62,295 nt of DNA from Lacihabitans sp. LS3-19. Lineage in GTDB: Bacteria > Bacteroidota > Bacteroidia > Cytophagales > Spirosomataceae. This document shows, in pieces, positions 36,101 through 45,019 of the stretch; position 1 is the first letter of the stretch, and every line of letters starts with the position of its first letter. A model generated the notes under the pieces. It was not told where the DNA came from. It searched no databases and saw only the letters and a list, made by a program, of their open reading frames with translations. Location: positions 1-62,295 of the forward strand of contig NZ_RJUA01000018.1 in the NCBI RefSeq assembly GCF_024343575.1, read 5' to 3'. Made by a program: the position numbers and the translations under genes.

Positions 36101-37865
36101 GCTTGAGTTTCCTTACTCAAACTATAGTACAACAATTGATAAAGCTATATGGAATATAAAAGGTAAAAAAATAACAATGCAAGGAGCACTAGAAAGCTCA
36201 TTATTCACTTCCACTCTTTCAACCCAATACGGTTTGAAATTTAATGGAACAGATGCTGTCTATGATATTGCAAATCTAAATTTGAGAATATCGGGAGTAA
36301 ATGAAATTCATTCAGCCGATGCGGCAATTATACCTAACAAAGGCCTTGTAGCAGTTAAAAAAGATGGAATGCTTGAGGACTTCGAAAACGCTAAAATCGT
36401 AGCGGATACCTTAAACAGATATCATACACTTACGAATGCCACAGTAAAAATAAACTCTAAAATATCATTTGCAGGAAACGCAGATTATCAATTTGTAAAT
36501 GTTAGCTCCGATACATTTAACATAAAATTAGGGACTTTCGAATTTGCAGAACTATCTGCAGACGGTACAATTTTAAACTCGAAGTCTTCAAATAAACTTT
36601 CTACGATAGCCAAAGCTAAAGTAACGGAAAAAGATAGTGTTTACCTATCTCCAAAAATGTTATATAAAGGAGATATTACAATGCTGGCTCCTTTTAAAAA
36701 TTTATCCTTAAATGGTCAAGTATTACCAGAGATCAAGAAATATCCTATGATTGGTGGTTCTTGGATAAACTATAAAGGAAATAAGTCAGAGGCTATTAGT
36801 ATAAATGTAGACGAAACACTTAAAGATGGTGGAAAACCATTGTTTGTTGGTCTTCATTTCAAATCTTTAGCCCCAATGGATGCCATGTATCCATCATTTT
36901 TATCATTTAAAAAATCGGGAGATGATTTAGATATTTTCTTAGCAAATGGTGTTTTTAAAAGAGACGAACCTAACAAAAAGTTTGTGGTAGGGCCAGAAGA
37001 CGAAATCGTTGTGGGAAATAGATATGAGTTTTATGATGAAAAAGGTATAATGGCTTTAGAGGGGAAATTTAATCTTTTGGGGGCTCCAAGCAAAATATTT
37101 GAAACTGTCGGAATTGCAAATATCTTAATGGACTCTATGAAGTACCAATTCTCAACTTTAATGAGTTTTGATTTCCCAATGTCAATCCCTACAACACAAA
37201 AGCTAGGACAAAACATCGTCAAAGCTAATCTTGATGCCGGCAATAGCGACCCAGCTATCGAACCTGAATCACCTTATTTTCTCTCGAAACTTGGTCAATA
37301 TGTAGGTTTTAAAGAAGCAGCCGAATATAAAACTAAAAGCCAGAAAGAACATATTCCATTGTTCAAATATTCCAACAAATTCCTAAAGTCGATAGTCTTA
37401 TCAGACTTAAACCTGAAATGGAACGCCGTTTCAAATGCATATTATAGTACTGGAACTATAGGTATTTCTAACATTGGAGATGTGGATATTAATGCCCAAA
37501 CCAATGGATATTTAGAAATAATAAAAAGCCCTCAAACAGGAGACGAAGTACATTTGTTTTTCGAAATTTCACCTAGTAGTTGGTATTATTTTGTTTACAA
37601 AGGTGGTTCTTTTGGTATTACTTCATCAGATGAAGAAATTAATAAATTAGTTAGCTCTCCGACTGCAAGTGGTAAAGAGAAAAAATCAGACACAGAGTTT
37701 ATTGATGCAGCAGAAGCTATGCGATTCCGCAAGAAATTCCTACAGGTATATTTAGGCCTTAAAGAATCTGACTTTGCTAAAAAACCAGCAAACAAAACAA
37801 CTCTACCTGGACAGCCCAAATCAAAAAGCCCTACTAAGAAGGAAGAAGAAAAAGAAGGATTTTAA
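33123..37865 (+). CDS. Large secreted protein of unknown function (1580 aa)
   Basis: A 1580-aa protein with a hydrophobic signal (FFFFITFVFLLFNKVSAQ). The N-terminus has a short helical section (to about 170), then an acidic EKEDEDIGWGENLKEEEYD stretch and a long alternation of beta-strand segments with repeated GK, FxG and FxN turns, up to a lysine-rich tail KKEEEKEGF. There is no type IX sorting domain, TonB box or catalytic motif that I recognise. It may be a periplasmic beta-helix or barrel-associated scaffold; that is inference. It starts 11 bases after prmA, so it is probably in its transcript. Confidence 0.85.
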   Translation: MAFKKQFFFFITFVFLLFNKVSAQVLVLGNQPEQFIEDYSKQMQKQLGSYAKAPMESFSEFYKNTIQENSKTEVISLIQFLTKKGVKPIELLKANNILIAYQKSGNSENESIGLLAKYLRKTFEPQSTKNILEVLYQLNSFFETNQLYTSAFNRVKIVNGNYTFAFFDKKQDFFNPSIEKNIEPLKEKEDEDIGWGENLKEEEYDPWNDPNLNVSANTNLEEVIVNIPKIQGIHIVFDKADLVLLSPSDSIVIHETSGAYDFSNGVFVGQNGIIEWLAADENAKASLEKYYFKSQNGKLKAEKVLVEHENVLKTPVEGVLEIKLEKRPNNEVSSYPRFKSYHSNADLILQIPSYEYLGGYTLVGSRISSMSVSDPYTKLIANKDSRNRFVVIGRNLVITDSLITSEKVSFVTRFDKDSVSHPAVRMEYDLKRNHLQLNKLQKSGFRTSMYSDTFHQVDIRCDAMSWDLSGGKMDFYIVAGKSEVPALFESFNYYNPERVRALSTAAGFSPLIAAGNLYARKKINAFTVDEMMAITRKERFQVSNGMLLGNQMGFFDYDPYKNIYSLSRKGIHYFLSFNGKTDFDDLVLSSLASGKGGVGNASINLDSKALDIQGAQDFKLSDSLGISFVPADESMKIVGNKVFSFNGKIVVKNFKFYGDFEVEYENFLVKLKRIDSITFIPLEIYNKGGKTEIGANFQFGTTGTLYLNSPENKSGRKKLLEYPKLNIPGGVLVHFTEKGRIQKYDQGVFFKANSLNIDSLNAVNPVFAGIFTPGEIFKTINENLVVMPDSSMGIVHKAKTPYKLYQTESTIKAETNIVLDKRGLKTSGEITHLAGKLKTSEVKFYSDYLTAKGETGRIVETNTSASAYFPEVAISEYEMLWNPSQDSMIVNSDKGFNFYSGSTILKGGIVLKKAGLFGTGVLDRKDSDANSENFKFNKTGFLAENSTFNIKSGEEGGKPIFSGKKVGVDFNVINSIVNIASQTGDFNQLQSSLLEFPYSNYSTTIDKAIWNIKGKKITMQGALESSLFTSTLSTQYGLKFNGTDAVYDIANLNLRISGVNEIHSADAAIIPNKGLVAVKKDGMLEDFENAKIVADTLNRYHTLTNATVKINSKISFAGNADYQFVNVSSDTFNIKLGTFEFAELSADGTILNSKSSNKLSTIAKAKVTEKDSVYLSPKMLYKGDITMLAPFKNLSLNGQVLPEIKKYPMIGGSWINYKGNKSEAISINVDETLKDGGKPLFVGLHFKSLAPMDAMYPSFLSFKKSGDDLDIFLANGVFKRDEPNKKFVVGPEDEIVVGNRYEFYDEKGIMALEGKFNLLGAPSKIFETVGIANILMDSMKYQFSTLMSFDFPMSIPTTQKLGQNIVKANLDAGNSDPAIEPESPYFLSKLGQYVGFKEAAEYKTKSQKEHIPLFKYSNKFLKSIVLSDLNLKWNAVSNAYYSTGTIGISNIGDVDINAQTNGYLEIIKSPQTGDEVHLFFEISPSSWYYFVYKGGSFGITSSDEEINKLVSSPTASGKEKKSDTEFIDAAEAMRFRKKFLQVYLGLKESDFAKKPANKTTLPGQPKSKSPTKKEEEKEGF

Positions 37866-38349
37866 CCTTAAAGTGCAAATAAAACTCGCACAGTCTTAGA
37901 ATATAATTTTGCTTTATTCTTCCTAAATTATCGTCTTACGAATCTTTATATAACAATTCTCAGATTACCCTTCAAAAAAAAATCTAAAAATAATACAATT
38001 TATATTATAAACTTGATATGTTTAATTTTTTCAAAAAAAATAATAATTTTTGTTAAAATACCAAAAAACAAGTTTCATATTATTGAATATTTGAAACAAA
38101 AATAACCAAAATGACAAAACTTAGTTTAAATTTTAGAAAAACACAACAAATAGGCTTTACTTCATTTAATCAAAATTCTTAGTTTTGTCTCAAAATAAAA
38201 AATAAATTAGGACTAATTCTTTATTGAATTTTATTTTTTTAATATTTTATTAATATTTAGTTCATTATAATTAAAAATATTTTTTTTAAAGTTTCCAGTA
38301 CTTTAATATTGAATCATAATTATTGAGCAAAAGCAATAATTTACTTCAA
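37866..38349. other. AT-rich intergenic region before the SusC unit
   Basis: No gene is supported. TAATTTTG (37914-37921) and TAGTTTTG (38180-38187) match the -7 consensus on the plus strand. No TTG is seen at -33 for either. If the second is used, the susC mRNA has a leader of about 420 bases. Several A/T tracts are present. Confidence 0.4.
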
Positions 38350-38597
38350 ATATTCATTTCCGACCGCAGAATTTGAATATCAACCGAAAGGTTACTACAC
38401 AACAACGATAAACGCGGTTTTCTCTAGGTGTAAACCTTTGTACAGCAGAATTTAACTTTAAATTTTTAACATTTTCATAAACCTGAATTAGCGTAGCTAT
38501 TTCAAGATTTTGCCACCGAGCCTAGCCCAATTTAAACACTGAGCGGTCGGAGTTAAGAATTTGCAAAAGCGAAGGTGGCATTTTATTTTTTTACCAT
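38350..38597 (+). promoter_or_regulatory. Possible structured 5' leader of susC with kissing hairpins
   Basis: Hairpin A has stem ATATTCA (38350-38356)/TGAATAT (38374-38380) with TCCGACCGC (38359-38367) in its loop. Hairpin B has stem TGCCACC (38511-38517)/GGTGGCA (38574-38580) with GCGGTCGGA (38543-38551) in its loop; the two loops are perfectly complementary over 9 bases. Between them lie AACC/GGTT closed by a GAAA tetraloop (38382-38393) and TAGC/GCTA (38490-38500). Hairpin B is followed by a T tract, resembling a terminator. No known riboswitch motif (cobalamin, SAM, TPP) was recognised. Confidence 0.5.
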
Positions 38598-38611
38598 TAA
38601 CCAAAGAAACT

Positions 38612-41600
38612 ATGAAGAAAATTTTACAATTAAGTTTATTGTTGCTGTTTGCCCCTCTACTGCTTTGGGCACAAACAAAAAACATTTCAGGAATCGTAAG
38701 TTCGGTTTCTGAAGGAGTTCTACCCGGCGTTTCGGTTCTTGTAAAAGGAACTAGTCAAGGTACAGTTACTGATGCTCAAGGAAAATTTTCTTTGGCTCTC
38801 AGTAATTCAAGCTCCACTTTAGTATTTAGTGCTATTGGATTTACTACTATGGAGGTTCCTGTTGGAGCCAAAACTACTTTTGATGTACTGCTAGAAGCTG
38901 ACTCTAAGCTTTTAAATGAAGTTGTTGTAACTGCTCTTGGTATATCAAGAGAAAAAAAATCACTTGGTTTTTCTCAACAAGAAGTTAAAGGTGAAAGCTT
39001 AACAGAATCTAGGTCAACTAACGTTGCAAATGCATTAACTGGCAAAGTTGCTGGTGTACGAATCAGTGCAAACGGAGGCCCTGGAAGTGGTTCTACAATA
39101 CAAATTCGAGGTTCTTCTTCAGTTTCGGGAAACAATCAGCCGCTAATAGTAATTGATGGCGTACCGATGCAGCAACAGTTTGACAAACAGTTTGGGGGTG
39201 GCATATCGGAAGTTAACCCAGATAATATTAAAGAAATATCTGTATTGAAAGGACCAAATGCCGCCGCATTATATGGCTCTAGAGCCGCCAACGGTGTAAT
39301 CCTTATAACTACTAAAAATGGAGCAGGTACAAAAGGAATAGGTATAGAATACAATACAAACTACACAGTTGAGCGTCCACTGGTAAAACCAAATTTCCAA
39401 AATACCTATGGTGGCGGAAATGGATACCGCACTTGGTATGCAGATGGTTGGAGCGGTGTCATCCAGCCAGATGCTTATGACCAATATGCAGCCGCTTACG
39501 GCACGGTTTCGCCAGGCAGAACAACAGGTACTGCTGGTACAGACGAAAGCTGGGGAGCACCTCTAGACGGAAGATTGGTTAGACAATGGTGGACAGGAAC
39601 AGATGTAGCCCCGCTTACACCTCAACCAAATAATTGGGACGAATTCTGGGATACTGGTACCTCAGCTACGCATTCAGTAGCACTTTCTGGAGGAAACGAA
39701 AAAGGAAATTTTAGACTAGGGTACTCAAATTTAACACAAAAAGGAATAGCGGCGTTTAACGGATTTAATAGAAATAATTTCAAACTGAATTCTTCTTATA
39801 AGTTAACTAAATTCTTATCTGTTAGTAGTTCTGGAGAATATATTAGATCTGGCGGAAATCGTACTTACCAAGGTGGGGATAACTTTATTTGGTCTCACAG
39901 ACATGTTTCGTGGGATCAACTAGCCAACTATGCAGACTATGCAGACGTTCATGTTCAAAGAGCAGTAGCAGGAAAACTTCCAGATACAGATCCACCTAAC
40001 TGGCAACATACCTATTTTACAAATCCATTTTACTTAAATGAATTTTTGCCAAATACAAATGATAAAGATAGACTTTTAGGTAACATTTCTGTCAATATCC
40101 AATTGCACGACCATTTGAAAGCGATGCTAAGAAGTGGTACTGACATGTGGACTGACACAAGAACTGCCATTGTGAATTTTGAAAGAGTAAGAAATGGAAA
40201 CAAAACGCCAGGTAGATACTCTGAGGAAGTACTAAGAAGCCAAGAAACTAACCATGACTTCCTTTTAACTTATGATAGAATGATTGGAAAAGACTTTTCA
40301 ATTGTTGCTTCTGCTGGTGGAGCTATCAGATCAAATTTCTCGAAAAGAAACTATGTGTACGTTGGTGAATTAGTTGTTGATGGTGTATATAATCTGGGAA
40401 ATTCAAATCCTAGTCAAAATACTGTTGCAAGTAACATTACCAAATCTGAAGTACAAAGTTTATATATGTCAACTCAATTTGGATATAAAAATGCTTTGTT
40501 TTTAGATGTAACGGCTAGAAACGACTGGTCAAGCACGCTTCCTTCAATCGACAGATCATATTTTTATCCATCTGTTTCAAGCAGTGCTGTATTAACAGAT
40601 TTATTGAGCATCTCCAACCCTATACTTTCATACGGCAAGGTTAGAGCGTCGTGGGCACAAGTAGGCAACGACGCCGACCCTTACCAATTGGCTCAAACAT
40701 TCAGAGCAGCTGGATCTTGGAACGGAAGTATACCAGAATATTATGAAAATCTAACTATTTCAAATTCAACACTTAAGCCGGAAATTACTACTGGAATTGA
40801 ATTTGGTTTGGATTTAAAATTTCTAAAAAACAGAATTTCAGTAGATGCGACATATTATAACCAAACCACCAAAAACCAAATTTTGGGCGTTGAGATTTCG
40901 AAAGCAAGTGGATACGATAAACGTATTTTGAATGCTGGAAAAATATCAAATAAAGGTGTAGAAATATCAATATCTGGTAGTCCACTAAGCCCAAGCAGTA
41001 AGCTTAAATGGGAAGTTGGCGTAAACTATGCACGTAACAGAAACCTTGTTGAAGAACTGGCAGAAGGCTTGGATACCTATACTTTACAAGAAAGAAGAGG
41101 CTTAATATCAATGGCAAAAGTTGGTCAACCTTACGGAACATTATTTGGAATTGGTTTCAAACATGCCCCTGATGGCCAAATAATCTACAACAATGGATTA
41201 CCTGTTGTAGACAATACTCCTCAGATATTGGGTAATGTACAACCTAAATGGACTGGAGGCTTCAGCAACTCATTCACTTACAAAAGATTTGTATTGAGTG
41301 CACTTATTGATGCCAAAATAGGTGGAGATTTATTTGACGAAGGCACAGGAACTGCGAGATGGACAGGCCAATATGCTGAAACAGCCGTTGGTAGAGAAGA
41401 AGGTATCATCGGTAAAGGAGTTATAAACATTGGAACTGATGAAAGCCCTAATTATGTAGCAAACGATGTAATCGTGGCAACAAATCAATTGATTGGTTAT
41501 AACAATCCAAGAAGATACCACGAGGCTGCAATATTTGATGGAAGCTTTGTAAAACTTCGTGAGATGTCGTTCGGATATAAAATTCCTGAAAGACTAACAC

Positions 41601-41782
41601 AAAAACTCAAAATTCAAAGTGCTAAGTTTTCAATAGTAGGTAGAAACCTTGCCATACTATTCAAAAACACGCCGCATATTGACCCTGAGGTTGATAGATT
41701 TGGAGGTAACTCCCAAGGATTTTCTTATGGAGAATTACCAAATTCAAGAAGTTTAGGATTCAATCTTAACCTAGGTTTTTAA
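38612..41782 (+). CDS. SusC/RagA family TonB-linked outer-membrane receptor
   Basis: A 1056-aa TonB-dependent transporter. Signal peptide MKKILQLSLLLLFAPLLLWA, then a CarboxypepD_reg domain (ISGIVSSVSEGVLPGVSVLV, to about 95), the LNEVVVTALGI linker that serves as the TonB-box-equivalent region, a plug (TGKVAGVRISANGGPG, IVIDGVPM, EISVLKGPNAAALYGSRAAN), and the beta-barrel ending RSLGFNLNLGF. The ATG at 38612 gives the signal peptide; the frame extends 17 codons farther but not credibly. Together with the following SusD it imports a substrate across the outer membrane. The substrate is not evident. Confidence 0.96.
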   Translation: MKKILQLSLLLLFAPLLLWAQTKNISGIVSSVSEGVLPGVSVLVKGTSQGTVTDAQGKFSLALSNSSSTLVFSAIGFTTMEVPVGAKTTFDVLLEADSKLLNEVVVTALGISREKKSLGFSQQEVKGESLTESRSTNVANALTGKVAGVRISANGGPGSGSTIQIRGSSSVSGNNQPLIVIDGVPMQQQFDKQFGGGISEVNPDNIKEISVLKGPNAAALYGSRAANGVILITTKNGAGTKGIGIEYNTNYTVERPLVKPNFQNTYGGGNGYRTWYADGWSGVIQPDAYDQYAAAYGTVSPGRTTGTAGTDESWGAPLDGRLVRQWWTGTDVAPLTPQPNNWDEFWDTGTSATHSVALSGGNEKGNFRLGYSNLTQKGIAAFNGFNRNNFKLNSSYKLTKFLSVSSSGEYIRSGGNRTYQGGDNFIWSHRHVSWDQLANYADYADVHVQRAVAGKLPDTDPPNWQHTYFTNPFYLNEFLPNTNDKDRLLGNISVNIQLHDHLKAMLRSGTDMWTDTRTAIVNFERVRNGNKTPGRYSEEVLRSQETNHDFLLTYDRMIGKDFSIVASAGGAIRSNFSKRNYVYVGELVVDGVYNLGNSNPSQNTVASNITKSEVQSLYMSTQFGYKNALFLDVTARNDWSSTLPSIDRSYFYPSVSSSAVLTDLLSISNPILSYGKVRASWAQVGNDADPYQLAQTFRAAGSWNGSIPEYYENLTISNSTLKPEITTGIEFGLDLKFLKNRISVDATYYNQTTKNQILGVEISKASGYDKRILNAGKISNKGVEISISGSPLSPSSKLKWEVGVNYARNRNLVEELAEGLDTYTLQERRGLISMAKVGQPYGTLFGIGFKHAPDGQIIYNNGLPVVDNTPQILGNVQPKWTGGFSNSFTYKRFVLSALIDAKIGGDLFDEGTGTARWTGQYAETAVGREEGIIGKGVINIGTDESPNYVANDVIVATNQLIGYNNPRRYHEAAIFDGSFVKLREMSFGYKIPERLTQKLKIQSAKFSIVGRNLAILFKNTPHIDPEVDRFGGNSQGFSYGELPNSRSLGFNLNLGF

Positions 41783-41802
41783 TCAATTTAAATTAAAGAA
41801 TT

Positions 41803-43260
41803 ATGAAAAATAAAAGTTTGATTTTCTTAGGGATTTTTTGTCTGAGTATGTTTTCATGCACAGATGGATTCGACGAAATGAACACAGACCCTAACAACCC
41901 GACCAATATCAGCCCACAATATCTTTTACCATTTGCTATAGAAAAAAGCGTGGACAGATATTGGGGAGGAAATACCAGATTTGAAAGATTAAATATTGAT
42001 GGAGCCATGCTATGGGTGCAATATTTATCAAGAAACATTTATTCAAACGAAGGTGACAATTACGGTATTACCCCCACTTTCTATAACAATACTTGGAAGT
42101 CTTTTTACACCGATGGATTGGTAAATTATCAAAGAATCATAAGCCAGTCAAAAGCTGATGGGAAACTACCAAATACCAATTATGAAGGTATCGCTCTTGT
42201 TATGCGTTCTTGGACTTTTTCATTATTAACTGACCTTTATGGACCAATTCCATATACGGAGGCAATAAAAGGTTCTGCAGATGAACCAGTTTATAATCCG
42301 TCTTTTGATAGTATGGAGACTGTTTACAAAGGTTTATTAGCAGATTTAAAGGATGCCAACGAAAAACTAAAAGTTGGTGGGCCAGCGGTTTCTGGTGATA
42401 TATTATATAATGGAGATATTCTGAAATGGAAAAAATTCGCTAACTCTTTGATGGTAAGATTAGCCAATAGACAAGCTGCGAAAAAACCAGCGGAATCAAA
42501 AGCAGTTTTGGCTGAAATCCTAGGAAATCCTTCAAAATACCCAATTTTTAGTTCAAACTCAGACAACGCTGTTTTGAAGAATACAGATTCGAGACCATCA
42601 AACAATGAGTGGCACGAAGTAATGGTAATTGGAGGAAGAACAGACTGGAGCATGAGCAAGACTTTGGTTGACAAATTAAATGGACTAAAGGATACAAGAA
42701 TTTCGGTATTTGCTACACCAATAAATGGAGCGTATGAAGGAATTCCAAACGGTTTACCTGATGCAATTGCAACCACGTATTTAAGTTCAGCAGCCACTTT
42801 AGGTTCTTATTTTACAAAAGCAAGTTCACCAAGTGTTTTGATGACATATAGCGAACTCTTACTTGATTTGGCAGAAGCAGCCATTGACGGCGATATTTCC
42901 GGCGATGCCAACGATTATTTTCAAAAAGGAATAGCAGCATCATTTGATCAGTTTGGTGCTAGCATGCCAGCTGACTATTATACTACCGTTGGAACTATTA
43001 GCAAAGAGAAAATTTTAGACCAAAAATGGATTGCATTGTTTGGACAAGGCGTAGAAGCTTGGACAGAATATAGAAGAACTGGGTATCCTGTTATGCCAGC
43101 TAAAGACCCAAGGGCAGTTTTCGAAAACGGCGGAGTTATACCTACCAGGTTACCATTCCCAACAACCGAATACTCGTTGAACAAATCAAAACTTGACGCA
43201 GGAATAGCCCTAATAGGTCAAGATAATATGCAAGCAAAACTTTGGTGGTCAGAACTTTAA
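41803..43260 (+). CDS. SusD/RagB-like nutrient-binding lipoprotein
   Basis: A 485-aa surface lipoprotein (lipobox LSMFSC, Cys near 19). The helical TPR-type layout shows TDPNNPTNISPQYLLP, SLLTDLYGPIPYTEAIKG, VYKGLLADLKDANEKL, YNGDILKWKKFANSLMVRL and a C-terminal PTRLPFPTTEYSLN. This is the SusD-like_2 type. It forms the lid over the SusC barrel. It starts 20 bases after susC. Confidence 0.95.
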   Translation: MKNKSLIFLGIFCLSMFSCTDGFDEMNTDPNNPTNISPQYLLPFAIEKSVDRYWGGNTRFERLNIDGAMLWVQYLSRNIYSNEGDNYGITPTFYNNTWKSFYTDGLVNYQRIISQSKADGKLPNTNYEGIALVMRSWTFSLLTDLYGPIPYTEAIKGSADEPVYNPSFDSMETVYKGLLADLKDANEKLKVGGPAVSGDILYNGDILKWKKFANSLMVRLANRQAAKKPAESKAVLAEILGNPSKYPIFSSNSDNAVLKNTDSRPSNNEWHEVMVIGGRTDWSMSKTLVDKLNGLKDTRISVFATPINGAYEGIPNGLPDAIATTYLSSAATLGSYFTKASSPSVLMTYSELLLDLAEAAIDGDISGDANDYFQKGIAASFDQFGASMPADYYTTVGTISKEKILDQKWIALFGQGVEAWTEYRRTGYPVMPAKDPRAVFENGGVIPTRLPFPTTEYSLNKSKLDAGIALIGQDNMQAKLWWSEL

Positions 43261-43274
43261 AAATAAAAATTACT

Positions 43275-43748
43275 ATGAAAAAAATAATATTATTAATTGC
43301 GATTGTATCTATTAGCATTGGATTTACATCATGCGAAGTCGCTGATCCGTTTGTTGACAGAGTAGCTTCTCCAGTATTGTTATTGCTAGAGGGAAGCGAT
43401 GGAATTCCTACAAGTGGATTGACTACCGAGCCCACAATCCCTTCATTGATCTCAACTGACGCTGGTGCGAAACTAAAAGTATACGAATTAGACAAATCTG
43501 GTATTTTAGACAAAAATATAGGTATTGATTCAATACCAGTAAGTGGACTAAAAATATCTTACAAACTCAGGTCAGGTGCAATAGTATCAGAAGTAGAAAC
43601 CGATAGCAAAGGTGTGGCCACTTTTAGTGCCACATGGAAAGCACTAGGTATTGAAACACCAAAAGCTGGTACATCAGTAAAACTAATAGCTTCGGGCGTA
43701 TACAAAGAACAATCTTTCTCAAAGTATTTTATAATCAGTGGAAAATAA
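43275..43748 (+). CDS. Lipoprotein with Ig-like beta-sandwich, SusCD-associated
   Basis: A 157-aa lipoprotein from the ATG at 43275 (MKKIILLIAIVSISIGFTSC, Cys near 20). The rest is a beta-sandwich (PVSGLKISYKLRSGAIVSEV, DSKGVATFSATWKALGI) like bacterial Ig-like domains. It is 14 bases after susD and 20 before the aminotransferase. It probably assists ligand binding at the cell surface, as accessory lipoproteins do in other SusCD operons; the specific role is unknown. Confidence 0.75.
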   Translation: MKKIILLIAIVSISIGFTSCEVADPFVDRVASPVLLLLEGSDGIPTSGLTTEPTIPSLISTDAGAKLKVYELDKSGILDKNIGIDSIPVSGLKISYKLRSGAIVSEVETDSKGVATFSATWKALGIETPKAGTSVKLIASGVYKEQSFSKYFIISGK

Positions 43749-43768
43749 CCTTTAAATATTTAATAAAT

Positions 43769-44950
43769 ATGAAACTTAACAGACGAAATCTTATCAAAAA
43801 CGGCCTACTTACACTAGGTGGAATTGGCTTAGCTCCACATCTAATGGAAGGTGCTTTTGCAGCTACACCTATGAAAATAGATGCAAAAAATAGATTGATA
43901 TACAGCCCATTTATGCACGAGCATTTTATTGAAGAATCATTTAACCTCGCCCCTATCTTAAAAGCCAAATTAAATGCCAACGAAAACCCTTACGGCCCCC
44001 CTTTAAGTGCACAAAATGCGATAAAGGAGGCTGTAGTGGGAGGCAACAGATACGCTTGGAAAGAAATGAGTGATCTAATTTCCAAAATCTCAAAAAAAGA
44101 AGGTGTACCAGCTGACCACATCATGATGGGACCAGGTTCATCTGATTTACTAGAAAAAGTAGCCATTGTATTATTTATGAATGGTGGAAATATCGTTTCT
44201 GCAGATCCTACTTACATGTCGCTTATCAAAGTCGCAGAATCGGTTGGAGCAGAATGGAAAGCTGTGCCTTGTAAAAAGGATTGGTCTCATGACCTAAAAG
44301 CAATGGAAGCGGCTATAGATAAGGACACAAAATTGGTTTATATCTGTAATCCAAACAACCCCACTGGTACACTTACGCCAATCAAAGAGCTAGAAGATTT
44401 CTGCTCAAGAGTTTCAGAAAAAGTGCCGATTTTTATCGATGAGGCTTATTTAGAATTAGCAAGTGGAGATACTGAATCTATGGTGTCTTTATTAAGTAAA
44501 AAGAAAAATGTAATCATAGCCCGTACATTCTCAAAAGTAATGGGTATGGCTGGTATTAGAGTTGGATACATTGCTGCTCTACCATCTTTTCTAGAACAAA
44601 TAAATAAAATCACCAGAGGTGGTATGGGTATTTCTTTGCCTTCAATTCTAGGTGCTACAGCAGCCATAGAAGATAAGGAATTCCAAGACATGACAATTAG
44701 ATTAAACAAAGAAACAAAGGAGTATGTCTATTCAGAACTAACCAAAATGGGCTATACTTATTTACCTTCTTATACAAACTTCATCTTGTTCCCTATTAAA
44801 ATGAATGGAAAAGAGATGCTCAAAAAAATGTCCGAAAAAGGCGTTGGAGTGAGATCTTTTGACATTTTTGACCAGACTTATTGTAGAGTAAGTATGGGCA
44901 CTATGGACGAAATGAAGATGTTTACAAAATCTTTTTCAGAACTAAGTTAA
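43769..44950 (+). CDS. Tat-exported PLP aminotransferase (histidinol-phosphate aminotransferase-like)
   Basis: A 393-aa class I/II aminotransferase. The N-terminus LNRRNLIKNGLLTLGG has a twin-arginine signal, followed by a hydrophobic stretch to about residue 30 and AFAA, so it is predicted to be exported folded with its cofactor. The enzyme core has LNANENPYGPPLSAQ, GPGSSDLLEKVA, the ICNPNNPTGT segment, FIDEAYLELA, the PLP-binding lysine in RTFSKVMGMAGIRVGY near residue 255, and VGVRSFDIFDQTYCRVSMG. The fold is closest to HisC-type aminotransferases. Its genetic link is with SusCD, not with a his operon. It ends in a strong terminator. Confidence 0.9.
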   Translation: MKLNRRNLIKNGLLTLGGIGLAPHLMEGAFAATPMKIDAKNRLIYSPFMHEHFIEESFNLAPILKAKLNANENPYGPPLSAQNAIKEAVVGGNRYAWKEMSDLISKISKKEGVPADHIMMGPGSSDLLEKVAIVLFMNGGNIVSADPTYMSLIKVAESVGAEWKAVPCKKDWSHDLKAMEAAIDKDTKLVYICNPNNPTGTLTPIKELEDFCSRVSEKVPIFIDEAYLELASGDTESMVSLLSKKKNVIIARTFSKVMGMAGIRVGYIAALPSFLEQINKITRGGMGISLPSILGATAAIEDKEFQDMTIRLNKETKEYVYSELTKMGYTYLPSYTNFILFPIKMNGKEMLKKMSEKGVGVRSFDIFDQTYCRVSMGTMDEMKMFTKSFSELS

Positions 44951-44965
44951 AAACCAACCATCTAG

Positions 44966-44997
44966 TCGAGATGAGGGAACTCATCTCGATTTTTTTC
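44966..44997 (+). terminator. Strong terminator ending the SusCD-aminotransferase unit
   Basis: TCGAGATGAG (44966-44975) pairs perfectly with CTCATCTCGA (44980-44989), loop GGAA (a stable GNRA tetraloop), then eight Ts. Confidence 0.95.
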
Positions 44998-45019
44998 TTA
45001 AAAATAAAGCCGAATTGTG

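Noticed and set aside
38561-38611. In-frame extension of susC upstream of 38612
   Set aside because: It lies inside the hairpin B leader and T tract, and the ATG at 38612 begins a standard signal peptide.
38350-38611. Cobalamin, SAM or TPP riboswitch
   Set aside because: No B12 box, SAM core or thi-box sequence could be found; only the loop-loop contact is reminiscent of cobalamin riboswitches.
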